Positions 46,201 to 58,000 of a DNA stretch of 64,000 bases are shown here, one piece after another. The number at the start of each line of letters is the position of its first letter. The stretch's first letter is position 1. Both the position numbers and the translations under genes were made by a program. Below the pieces are notes generated by a model. That model saw only the letters and a list, made by a program, of their open reading frames with translations, was not told the DNA's origin and made no database searches. The stretch is from Diaporthe sp. PMI_573 (Eukaryota; Ascomycota; Sordariomycetes; Diaporthales; Diaporthaceae): NCBI GenBank assembly GCA_021399435.1, contig JAJTUP010000007.1:124001-188000 (forward strand), read 5' to 3'.

Positions 46201-49200
46201 CATGCGAAGCTCCACAGTCTGAAGTGGCTGAGCTTCCAATGTATCAGTCGCCCGCCCCCAGCAACATCGACGGGGCATGTGGCAAAGGACTAAGGGGGAG
46301 AGGTCTTCGAAACGTAGACGGGTTGACAAGCACGATTTCTCATCAGATTGACCGAGTCGCCGAAAGTCACCCAGATCTCACCGCCATCAAAGATGGAACA
46401 GAGGTGTACTCTTACCAAGATATGATTCAGAAGGTCGACACCATTGCGACCGGTCTTCGAGCCAGAGGGGTCTTCAAAAGTGACAGGCCTTTTTGTTGTT
46501 TGTTGTTCGAGCCCTCGGCCGACTACGTGTTCGCATATCTGGCCGTCTTGAAGGTTGGAGCTATCGTCGTCTCCCTCGATCCGACAAATCACCGGGAGAG
46601 GCTAGCCTCAATGGTAGGAGACTGCTGTCCAGAGGCAGTCCTCCATCATGGACGCACGTCTGACCTTGCCCAGTGGCTGAGTGACTCGTGCGCTGCAGGC
46701 TTGGACTTTGACACTACTCTGACATTGAACCAAGAGAGTGCAATTCAATCGTTCAACTCATCCAGTCTTCAAGCGCCAGCCGCACTATTCTACACCAGCG
46801 GGACGACCGGGATGCCCAAAGGAGCAGTTTTGACGCATGAAAACTACGCCAATTTGGTTGAAGCCTCCTCACGCAGCCTCAATATACGGCAAAGACAGGA
46901 GGTGATCCTTCAGCAAACGGGTGTGACCTTCGACCTTTGTCCCTTCGAGATCTTCACTGCCCTCTCGAGCGCCGGCACTCTCGTCATTGCTTCCAAAGAT
47001 GAGCGCAGTGACCCATCAGCCCTTGTCAACCTCATCAAGCAGGAAGGAGTGACTGTCATGGCTGGAACCCCTGTCGAGTTCAAGCACATCTTTCAGCACG
47101 CCCCGGACACACTCAAGAAATGCGAAGAAATCCGAACCATGATTGTCGGGGGTGAAATATTCACACCCCAACTTGCATCCCAGTTCAAGCAGGCGATACC
47201 GCCGGGTGTGAACGTATTCAACGTGTACGGACCAACCGAAACATGTATATTCGCAACTTTGGAGCGGGTCAAGTATCTGGAACACGGCTTGGAACTTGTG
47301 CCTGTTGGTCCCACCCTCGACAATGTTTCAATATACATCGTGGATGACATGATGAACCTGGTGCCCGACGGCTGCGCTGGAGAAGTCTGCATCGGCGGTG
47401 CAGGTGTCAGTAAAGGATACCTGGAGCGGCCCGAAATTACCTCACAGACTTTCGTCCCAGACCCATTCGCCACCGCGGAGGATCGGCACCGTGGCTGGAC
47501 GACGATGTACCGCACTGGCGACTCAGGATACTTGCAGCCTGATGGCTCGCTTGTTGTCCTTGGCCGTATTCGGGGGGACAAGCAAGTCAAGATCAGAGGC
47601 ATACGCATCGAGCTTGAAGATATTGCGTCTAATATTCTCAAAATCGCGCACGAAAAGCTCGCCGAAGTCGTTGTCACCGTTCGAGGAGAGGACCAAACTT
47701 TAATTGCGTTTGCTGTCATCGCATCTGGTGCTCGGATCAAGGATGCCCAGGAGTATCTCGGATCGCTCCCCGCTAGCCTTCCGCTTCCAGAATACATGAG
47801 ACCCTCCGTCATAATCGAACTTGAGCAACTCCCTATGACCCGCAATGGAAAGTTGGACCGGGACGCACTGAACGAGGTGCCGATACCTGTTCAGACCTAT
47901 CGCGACTGTCAAGAAGCGCTTTCGTCACTCGAGCGAGACCTGTGTCTGATTTGGGAGAGAGTGCTCCCCAATACCATTGCTCAGTCAACCGGGATTCATC
48001 CGGATTCTGATTTCTTCCGACTGGGAGGAAACTCACTACTCCTGGTCAACTTGCGAAGGAAAATCCAGAAACAGTGGTCAATCTCAGTTCCTCTGCTTCA
48101 ACTGTTCGAAGCAAGTACTCTCCGCTCAATGGCAGCTATGATCCGGGGCAGTAAAGAGTCTGACAACGAAGGCATTGACTGGGAATTCTGGGATGAACAA
48201 ACTCGCTTCGAAAACAATACAGCAGCCAATGGAGTTGGAGCGACTTCCTCTCACATGGTCCCGAAGAGCAACAAAACCGTACTTCTTGTAGGTGCGGCAA
48301 AGGGGTTGGGACTGTGGCTCCTAAAGTTGTTGCTCGAGGAGGATTCCGTTGGTCAAATCCACTGTGTGGCACTCGCTCAGGAACAAGCACTCGAATTACC
48401 AGAAAGCAAAAAGCTCGTCGTTCACATCGGAAGTCTTGGAGAAACATCTCTCGGTCTTTCAGCTGAGACGCAACAGGTCTTCAAAAGCGGTATTGATATC
48501 ATGCTTCATGCGGGAGCTGAGGGCTCCTGCTTGAACAACTATGAATCCATTCGCATTCAGAATGTGGAGTCAACAAAGTTCTTGGCCGATTTGGCCTTGG
48601 CTAGGAAAGTGCCATTCCACTACATTTCCAGCCCCCGCGTCATTCTTTTCAGCGGCGAAAACTCATACCCCGAGCGGCCCATCTCATCCCACTATCCTCC
48701 TACATCTCTCGGCCGAGAAGGATTTACTTCCACCAAATGGGCCAGTGAGACCTACCTCGAAAAGTGCTCGGCCGCGACTGGTCTGCCCGTTTCGATTCAT
48801 CGCGCGGGCTATCTCATGTCCGAAGATGCGGACGAGATGGACGCTGTCAACATGATCCACAAGTATTCCGCCATTCTCAAAGCTGTACCATCTTTGTCGA
48901 CGTTCTCTGGATTCATTGACATGTGCAAGTTGCCGACAACAGCAAAGGCGATTCTCCATTCACTTACCGAGGATAAAGTTGGTGTACGCTACGGTGCAAC
49001 CAGAATTATTCATCACACAGAGGATAATGTGGTGCCGGTGCACGAGTTTCAGAATTACATGGAGGCTCGATTCGGCTATCCTTTCAGGAGCTTGAGCATG
49101 GCTGATTGGGTGGCCGAGGCTGAGGAGAAAGGCATGGCTGTGGCGTTGGCGGCCTTTCTTGAAGCCGTGGTTGAGAGAGGAGATGAGGCGCGGTATCCCA

Positions 49201-49229
49201 GACTGTTGCGTGGGCCCAATTCAGCATAG
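37201..49229 (+). CDS. Hybrid PKS-NRPS (HR-PKS fused to one NRPS module)
   Basis: Three exons (37201-38135, 38192-40724, 40791-49229) join in phase to 3968 aa, the usual size of fungal PKS-NRPS. Domain order, residues approximate: KS 1-430 with Cys174 in DTACSSS, His313 in HGTGT and His357; malonyl-AT 550-870 with Ser647 in GHSSG; DH 940-1240 with His975 (HSFQGEVLFP) and Asp1151; C-methyltransferase 1380-1600 with LELGAGTGAS at 1418; KR 2100-2290 with GLTGDVG and Tyr2244 in YHMAN; ACP with Ser2418 (GLDSL); C domain 2545-2965 with HHIAIDG (2674-2680); A domain 3000-3510 with YTSGTTG and MTRNGKLDRD; T domain with Ser3571 (GGNSL); terminal SDR-like release domain 3650-3968 with GAAKGLG. There is no ER domain; the divergent trans-ER gene fits. 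In the release domain the catalytic Tyr position is Phe3801 (GFTSTKW), so Dieckmann-type release to a tetramic acid is inferred. It makes a methylated, partly reduced polyketide joined to an amino acid. Confidence 0.93.
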
Positions 49230-50068
49230 AGACGGATAAACTTCAATATGATTAACCCAACGGAGTCAGATATTCGCTTCAGGGAATAGCATATGTGTGA
49301 TATTGACATTTTGACATTTTTCGCCACTATTGCAGAGAATTCGCGGTCGATTACCAAGGGAAATAGTGTCTATGCTCGGGGAATAGCTATCAGAAACTCA
49401 CTGCACAAGGTTAGAGTGTAGAAATGTACAGGTTGACAACTAACGTTACAGGCAATCGCTTCACATGCAGAACAGCGAACAGCACATCCATGTTTACTGC
49501 TTCATGGTTCGAGCACCTGCCTCCAGAAAGCAGTGCATACTGTACAAGCATCCTTTAGTATAAACGGCCGGCGTTAACTATGTCACCAGGCACGCTATGG
49601 TTATAAGAGTTTCCGGATATTAACTCATGGGGGAAGCAAGTAGATAACTCAGGCGACGGCCAATGCCTGATGGCAGCAGAATAGTGGTGGTGGTGTAACG
49701 CTGGAAGTCTGGTGGGTAAGGCGGAAGTCGAGGGCATTCCAATATCCCGCGCACGACAGCGGGCGCGTATTATCGGTCGATAATCGCGGGGCTGATGTTA
49801 ACGTACGACGGGCGGACCACGTGAATCCGAGATACCGGAACTCTAAATTTCATGGCAGGAAATAAACCCACAGAGGGAGGCATGTTGCGAGTCAGATGCT
49901 CGTTTAACCTCCCGACACCGCCTTACTCTCGGGAGCACCTAACGTCAGGGGGGGAATACACGGAGCTTCATCAAGACGAAGCTATTAAGAGTCGGCGCCC
50001 ATCGTCGAATACTCCGTGGCCTTAAAGTAAATTTCCTGTGCCCGTATTTTCTCAAGACGACATCCGTA
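49230..50068. promoter_or_regulatory. Promoter region of the FAD monooxygenase
   Basis: 839 bp between the PKS-NRPS stop and the FAD monooxygenase start. It holds a 16-bp palindrome (49769-49784) and a CACGTG box (49818-49823); no gene is seen. Confidence 0.45.
49769..49784. promoter_or_regulatory. Palindrome ATTATCG-GT-CGATAAT
   Basis: A perfect 7-bp inverted repeat with a 2-bp spacer, about 285 bp upstream of the FAD monooxygenase ATG. It is flanked by CGCG on both sides with one extra base on the left. It could be a binding site for a dimeric regulator. A related half (ataatcggtcg) lies just upstream of the NAT start (26411-26421). Confidence 0.3.
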
Positions 50069-51417
50069 ATGTCGTCACCAAAGGTCTTGGTCATTGGCTG
50101 CGGCATTGCCGGCCCGGTGGTAGCCTGTCTCCTGAAGCAAAAGGGATACGAACCGATCATCTTCGAAAGATCCGAAGCACCAGGTGATGTCGGGGCATCC
50201 TTGATGATTTGCCCTAATGGCCTGAAAGTCCTCAATCTTGTCGGCTCACTGCCTGACAGGCTCCTTCAGAACGGCCCGGCCGTCCTCGAATTGTGTGATT
50301 ACAAGGCTTCTGGAGAGGTTCTCGGCCGTTCCGACATCCCAACGGAGTTTGCGGAACGATATGGTCAGCCTGCCGTCGGCGTCAAGCGGACACTTATCAC
50401 ATCCTGGCTACGAGAGGTGGCCATTGAGAATGGTATTGAGGTGAGGGATGGTTGGAAGCTTGAGCAGATTCAGGAAACCGACGATTCTGTGACTGCTGTC
50501 TTTGAAGGAGGCAAATCGGAGAGCGGATGCTTTTTGGTGGGATGCGATGGGTTGAAGGCAGCAACTAGGAGGCTGTTGTTGGCGCGTAGCGGCGTTGAAG
50601 ACGGTGAACCTTCGTTTACAGGACTCACCCAGGTAGGAATACCCACCCATGGGTCCCATCACTGCATTGATGCTGAATATGCAAACAGATCGCCGGCATC
50701 TCACCAACGCCCAAGGCCTTGCGCAACAAACCCGGTGCCAGAAATTGGTATGGCGAGCTGAGTCACATCATTTGTTACCCAATCACTCACGACAAGACGT
50801 CCTGGGGATTGACATTGCCGGGCGAGATTGTGGAAGAAGCCGCGTGGGGCCTGTTCAGTGATGAAAAGAGGGCGGCCGAGAAGGTCGAGGTAAGCAAGAT
50901 GTTGCAGTCAAAGGGCTGGGATCCAGTCGTGTTGGACATGGTGAACTCCGCAGAACGATTGATCAAATATGGAATCTACGACCGCCCAGAACTAGAAGCC
51001 GAGAAGTGGTACTCGGGCCGATGTGTCATGGTTGGTGATGCGGTCCATCCAACGAGTGTTCATCTCGGCCAAGGCGCCAACCAGGCTTGGTGAGTTTCTC
51101 TCCACGGGGATATGGCACCAAGTATATCGCACTAACACCAGAGCAGCGAGGACTGCTACTATCTGACACAAGAGATTCCCGACTTTGGCGCAACGAAAAG
51201 ATTGCCGAGCTCCCTACTGACGGAAGCTTTCAAGACGTATGCGACCAAGCAGCAGCCGCATACTGTGTTGCTGGTGAAGGGCGCTAGAGCTCTGGGCTCG
51301 GCTCGTGTGGCTGCACCTGATCTCTGTTCTAAACGTGACCAGGCCATTGCTCAAAATATGGCTGATCGAGCAAGTCTTCGAGCCAAGTTTGACTTCACTT
51401 ATTCACGGCCTTTCTAA
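50069..51417 (+). CDS. FAD-dependent monooxygenase (cluster)
   Basis: Group A flavoprotein monooxygenase using NAD(P)H and O2 to hydroxylate or epoxidise a metabolite; probably acts on the PKS-NRPS product. Three exons (50069-50632, 50689-51089, 51147-51417) join in phase to 411 aa. The dinucleotide-binding motif VIGCGIAGPVVACLL with the following acidic FER is at residues 7-35. The DG motif LVGCDGLKAATRRLL is mid-protein. The GD motif GRCVMVGDAVHPTSVHLGQG precedes the second splice, which continues as ANQACEDCYYLTQE. In several fungal tetramic-acid and pyridone pathways a related FAD enzyme oxidises the core. It is transcribed in the same direction as the PKS-NRPS, 839 bp downstream, and marks the right edge of the cluster as I see it. 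Confidence 0.88.
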
Positions 51418-52098
51418 GAGTTGACTATGATCTTGAAGGTCCACCTCTGACAAAAGAAATTCTCGACCGTAGGAGTGAGGCGAAGATGTGGCACATATTT
51501 AGTGCAGAACAGATTTTCAGAGGAAATGAAAGATGTAATGTGGCTTAGCAGACAGCCAAATTCAAAATCATTGCGATGATAAAAAGATGCCCGCTGTAGG
51601 AACTTCGTCATTGAAGCTTAAGTCTGATTACTTCAATTACCTGGGATATTGCATGCTGTTAGATGAGGGTTATTTCATGCCAGTTCCATAGGTTCTTCTC
51701 GGAGTGTAATGCTCACCAAACGATGTTTAAAACCCCTTCAGCTGGGCCTCAGTCCCCATATGAGCAAAGAGGTTCCTCAGCGGGGCCGGTACCATCTGTC
51801 CATGAATATACCACCTTAAACATGGTGAAGGTATTATGAAATCGACACAAATACACTAAGTGAGGTATTCGATTCTCTTCCTCCTTGGGTCTAGTGTTTC
51901 AGCGGGTATATTACTTGTGAAACCAGTACACATGATTTCTGATGTTCGGATTGGTTACTTGCTCTGCACGTAAGCTGTGGTGTGTGACCTGTCAGCAAAG
52001 CCTCCCGGAGCGGGGTTTTCTCACTCCTCTCAAAGCGCAGCTCGCAAGGCTCCCGACGGACAACAACATCGTGGGCCTGAAGCTCACTCAATGCCATC
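51418..52098. other. Intergenic, no gene seen
   Basis: This region separates the FAD monooxygenase from the NACHT-ankyrin gene. No feature is recognised. Confidence 0.5.
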
Positions 52099-55000
52099 AT
52101 GGCGCCCGATATCTTTGCATCATCATCCCGCCACAACGAGACGACCAGGTCAGAGCCATTCTCCTCCTCGACAGACGACCCAAGTGACCTGGCTTTGGTA
52201 CGTCCATCTCGCACCGGCACGTGGGCTTCCACGTCGTCTGAAGATACTGGACCTGTGAATCAATCGCCTAATGATTCCTTTCGGATGTAAGTATGAACCT
52301 GACTCGACAAGACCACCTACTTGAGTTTGCTAATCTTCAATATGCAGATCCCCGCAAGTTGTGTCCCGTTGGACGGATCATGTCAAGACACTCAGTGACC
52401 AGCAAAGGAAGATGTTCCTTCGAGAAGATCCTCGAGACGACCTCGCCAAATACGCCAAGGCTGTCGAGGGCATCATTGACGACAAGCTGAAAACCAGCAA
52501 GGTAGTGCGTGGCACCAAGTGGATCGAACCCCTGGTGGGCTTTCTGGACATGTGTAGGCCCATGGCGGATGCTTTAAGTGGATTATATCCACCAGCAGGA
52601 CTGATCCTCGGAGGTGTCTTCTTTGCACTATCTGTGACCAAGCGTGTGGTTAAATACCAAGAAGCTCTTGTGCAGTTTCTCACGAAGGTCATGAGTATCC
52701 TGGGTCAGCTTAACAAGTTCAGAACCGTCTTCCCAGATTCGACTGAAATTCAAACGGGACTGGTCGATATCTTTGACATAATCCTGCAAACATGCGCTCA
52801 AGCCTCTACGCTCTTTTTCGATCACAAGGGCAAAGAAAAGTCTAGCAGCCGACTTTTCTGGAGGTCATTCGAAAAAGACTTTGGGGAATGGAAACAGTCC
52901 CTTGACACTAGTCTTGAAACTTTCGACAGAACAGTGCAACTTGTCTCTGGACAAAGGCTCGGGGATCTTCATGGAGGCCAGATGGTGGCACTGCGTATGC
53001 AGCTAGAGACATATAAGGCGGTTCGGAAGAACGAGAGTAGGCGGGTTCAAGAGGAGAGAGAGCGCCAAGCGCGTCAGCTACAACAAGAGCAAGGTATGTG
53101 ATGTTCTGACCGGTGATAGACACCACTATCTAATGTGGCTTTCAAGATGAGAGACGTTTCAAGATTTTAGCTTGGTTGTCGCCACTCTCTTTCCAGACAA
53201 CACACAACAGCATTCTGGCCACGACGCTTGATGAAACGGGACTATGGCTTTTACAACACGACAAGTACATTGCATGGAAGACCAAATCCCGTGAAGCACT
53301 TCTTTGGGTTCATGGGAAACATGGCAGCGGCAAGTCGCATTTAGCCGCACAGGTTGTCGAAGAGTTAAGGCGGGTCTGCCAGGAAAGAAACGCCGAGACG
53401 GGCAACAGCAATGATCATCAACGTGGTGACGGCGATCCCGCTCTCAGAATAGCTAACACTGAAGGCGATCTCGTCACACGGTCTGCCGAAGATGAATCGA
53501 CGCTTGCCTTGTGGCAAGGACCTGGTCAGGAGGACACCTATCCAGCGAACTCTTCTGACGACAATGTCTGGTCTTCGCTAGTCGGCGCTACTAGCCACAG
53601 AACCGCAACTTCAGAAGCCCAATCAACTTCAGACAAAGCCGCACTTGCGTATATCTACTGCAGCTCTCAGCAGGTGCAGAGTTCCAACAGGCTCGGGACC
53701 GGTCGAGGTACACAGGCCGCAGATTGGTATGACACCACAGGCCTTCTGAGTTGCATTCTCAAGCAATTGTACCAGTTTCTTCCCAGGGACCTGGATATCC
53801 CGGAACTAACCCAGGCTTGCTTCGAAACAAGAGAAGACCAGCCAAGCAGAGAGGCCATAATGAATGGAATCAAGAGTATTATTCCGATGTTCAGCCAAGC
53901 ATTCATCGTGGTTGACGGCTTGGATGAGTGCAGTGGGGTATCAGGCCTGGAGTTCGAGACCTTCTGCAACTTTCTGACCAGTCTCACCAGTGTGAGCAAA
54001 AAAGCACTGGGGGGCTCTTCAGCTAGGGTTCTGATTTTCAGTCGCCTTGGATACCAGGCAATTACCAACGCCACCAACGGCTGTCCAAGTATCGAGGTCG
54101 ACAAAGGCGCAAACACTGAGGATATCAGTCGATTCATTGGCGACAGAAGTGAGAATCTGACTAGAGACTTTGCTTCGCTCAGAGAGATACAAGGTCATCT
54201 GCTGGATTCCGCGGATGGAATGTTCCTCTGGGTCTCACTCGTCATCGACTCCGTCAAACAAGAAAGAACTGCGAAGAAAATGAAAGCTGCTGCGCGAAAC
54301 ATGCCAAAGGGCCTACATGGGGCTTATACTGATGCTCTGAAGCGCATCATCGCCGCAGAGCCATCCGTTAAAGAGTTGGCCTTGAAAGCGCTTTTATGGA
54401 CCACGAACTCGAAAAAGCCTCTCTCCAAGGCACAACTGCTGGAAGTCTTGGCCATTGAGGAGGGAATGACTTCAATCGGAGGAGATGAGAGGTTAGATGA
54501 CAACATCCCTCTGACAAAGGATTGTGCCGACTTACTCGTCCTCAAAGACGGACAGTACATGCTTCTTCATCCTTCATTAGGGGACTTCCTGAGAGGCCTC
54601 TGTGACGACATTGTTGAAGGGCTTGAAGATTATCAAGACCTGCAAACCAATGCATCTCGGATTCTCGGAGTCGACTGTCTCACGTATCTCAACTTTGATA
54701 CTTTCACAAGAGGTCCCATGCCGACTGAAGCCGCGTTGAAGGCAATGTTTGAGTCTCATCCTTTCTTAGAGTATGCTGCGGTGTTTTGGGGAGATCACCT
54801 TCGAGAGGCTCTCGACCGAGACAACTCGGGTCTCATGGACAGTACTTGTGAGCTCTTGGAGCTGCAACAGCGCCGTGACCTTATTCACCAAGTCTACATG
54901 AGGTTCTCCAGTCGAAGAGGCGAACAAGTCTCCATTTTTCCGTTTCCCTCACGAACTATGCCGTTGCACATCTTGTCCATCTTCGGACTACATCACCTCT

Positions 55001-58000
55001 TGTTGCGTTACCGCATAACGAAACTTGACATAAATCAGGCCGATGGATTCGGAAACTGCCCTCTGGACTACGCGTCAAAAAATGGGCACGAAGCCATGTC
55101 TACCAAGATCGTTGAAGAGCATATTAGTCGGGTCCATGATATCAACGGAGAGCTCCATCGACAATGTAAGAGCAAATCATGGCTAATGGGCACAATAATC
55201 CGTCAACACTGGACAGACCTCATGATTACATTGTTGGAACTGGGCCACTCCACCGATCGACAAGGTACTCGGCGCACACCGACCGCTCTTCACTTGGCGT
55301 CATATAGCGGATACACAGATATGATGGAAAAACTGCTTCTCTCTGGGGCAGATGTTGATGCCAGAGATCACAAGGGATACACACCTCTGATGATCGCAGC
55401 TCAGTCTAACCATTTCGGGGCAACTGAAATGTTGCTTGAGCATGGCGCAAATGTGTCTTACCATGGACTTCGAGGCGAGACCGCGTTGCACATTGTCGCA
55501 GGTTTGCCAAATGGCAAGAAAGAGGTGGCCGCAGCCTTGTTAGACAATGGAGGCAATCTCGAAGCCAAGGCGGAATCAGGGGAGACCCCGCTTCACTGCG
55601 CATCAGGATTTGCGTCCGAGACTATGGTTTCCATTCTCCTCGATCGCGGGGCCAATATGGAAGCAGTAACACATACTGCTGGCCACACTCCTCTGTTGAT
55701 AGCGAGCATCCGTGGAAGAAACGATGCTGTGCGACTCTTGCTCAGTAGAGGAGCAAGCGTTCAGGCCGTCACCCGAACATCTTCTACGGCTCTTCTCGAG
55801 GCAGCAGCAAAGGACAACCTCACGACACTTTCCCAGATTCTAGCTGCACCACACGGCAAGATTATGTTGGATTGGCGGGATAGTGATGGATGTACAGCCC
55901 TATTTGCGGCGGCACATATGGGTAGTTTTGCTTCCGCAAAGAGGCTTCTCGAGGAAGGAGCAGACGTAGATTCAGCTGATAACGCAGGGATCACACCATT
56001 ACTGGTTGCTTTAGAAAAGGGCCACACGTCTCTTGCTCGGATGCTTGTCGAAGTATACAATGCCAATCCGAACCATGCTAACCATAAGGGATGGACCGCG
56101 ATGCATTTCTCGGCCTACCGAGGCAGTGTAGAAGCCATTGAGATGTTGCTATCTCGGGGTGTCGAGGCATTCGCGCAAAACAAGGGTGGTTGGACCCCAC
56201 TTCACTATGCGGTGGTTAGAAATAACGCGCAAGTAGTGGAGTATTATGTCAAAAGCTTCTCGGCAGAGGCTTCTCCGCATTCTTCAGGTACGTTGATGGA
56301 TATCCTTGACATCCTGCCCATTACTTGCATCACTCCAGCTTTTTCCGGCCTGATAGATGTGAAGGTTCTGGGAAAATCCTTCAATATCAATTACACAAGG
56401 TACGGGGCTAACGTAAGGCACAGTACGTCTCCAAGTCGAATCCATATGTTTATATTAACTTTACAAACGCCCTGTAAAATCTCCGTAATTTCAAAAATTG
56501 GGAAGATTACTAATCCTCAAATCACCATGGTACAGCTTCACATATCCGAAAACATCAGCCCGGAAGTTACCAGATGTTTGATAGAATGGAAACCAGAACT
56601 AGGTCTTCAGAGACATGAAGATGGAGATCTTGCCATACATCGCGCAGTGGCGCTCGGAAACATGGAGCATGTCAAATGTCTTTGCAACCCTGGGGTGATT
56701 AGCGAACCAGGAGCAGATGGTTATGCACCACTCCACTACGCGGTCACGGAAAATAACCCAATGATGGTGAAGTACCTCCTAGAACAAGGAGCCGACGTGG
56801 ACGGTCGCCAGTCAAGTGCATACAGTCCATTGATCAAGGCATTGTTGGAGGAGCACTACGAAATAGTGGATATACTACTTGATTGGAATGCCAATATGGA
56901 AGCCACGGACGATGAAAATTGGCGACCGCTCCACTATGTCGCGTCGGAGGGCCACCAACAGCTCACACGCCGGCTCATGGACTCCGGATGCGAACTAGAC
57001 CCTCAAAACGACGAAGGGGAAACACCGTTATTTCTTGCCTGTTACAACAATCATACGGAGATCGTTGACTTGTTCTTAACCCGGAAGATCGGAGACATCA
57101 CCATTCAGTCTTGCGCAGGCTCAACATATGCACATGTCGCAGCTTATAGGGGACGCCAGGATGTCCTAGAAAGACTCATTCACATGAAAACCAGCCTCAT
57201 CTTCAAAACGGACGGGGCTGGACTCGACCCTCTGTGCACTGCGGCATTCGGTGGCGAGCCTGCTGCTATCCAGGTTTTGCTTGCACACGGTGCACCGCCA
57301 GATGGGCCACCCTATGCCCACATGACTCCGCTAATCGTTTCCGCGGTTAAAGGGGATATCACAATCATGGAGATGCTGCTGAGAGCTCGAGCAAAGGTCG
57401 ATAAGACGGGAGCACTGCTCCGGACGCCGTTAATGTGGGCTGTGGCTAGTGGACACGTCCGAACAGCAGACTACCTGCTGAAGGCTGGAGCGAACCCATT
57501 TCTGAGGGATGAGTTGGTATGTCTTGCAAAGCTTCCCCGGGATACGACGTTATCCTGCCCTCAAGCACTTTGTGATCAAAACTGAAACTATTTGTCAACA
57601 GGGCCTTTCCACGTTCGATATTGCTAGTGGGATCCCTGCCATGGGTGCGATTCTGAGTCCTTGGAAAAGGCCTTCGAAAGGCCTTTCACACCATCATGAC
57701 TCCCAGGTCTACCTCCTCCTGCACTTCATTAGTCGGACTGCAAGGACCCTCGCTCGAAGGATCGAGCAAGGATTACCTGTCAACGAGGAATCTAGTAATT
57801 GCTCGATGGAAATATCCCTCTTATATTTCTACGCTCTTGTTTCAGCCATTTTGATATTAATTCGCGCTCATGAAACTGACAATGATGCGGTGCCCGAGTT
57901 GGTTCGGATAAGGGCCCTGATGGGCTCCTGCCCACATGCTCGCCCTGGATCTAATTACACAGCTTTGCCGATCAAGAGAGCTGAAATGATCAAGGAATAC

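Noticed and set aside
46338..49229. Reductive release (cytochalasan-type product)
   Set aside because: The Tyr of the SDR-type active site is Phe and no Diels-Alderase or hydrolase gene is present; Dieckmann release is the simpler reading.
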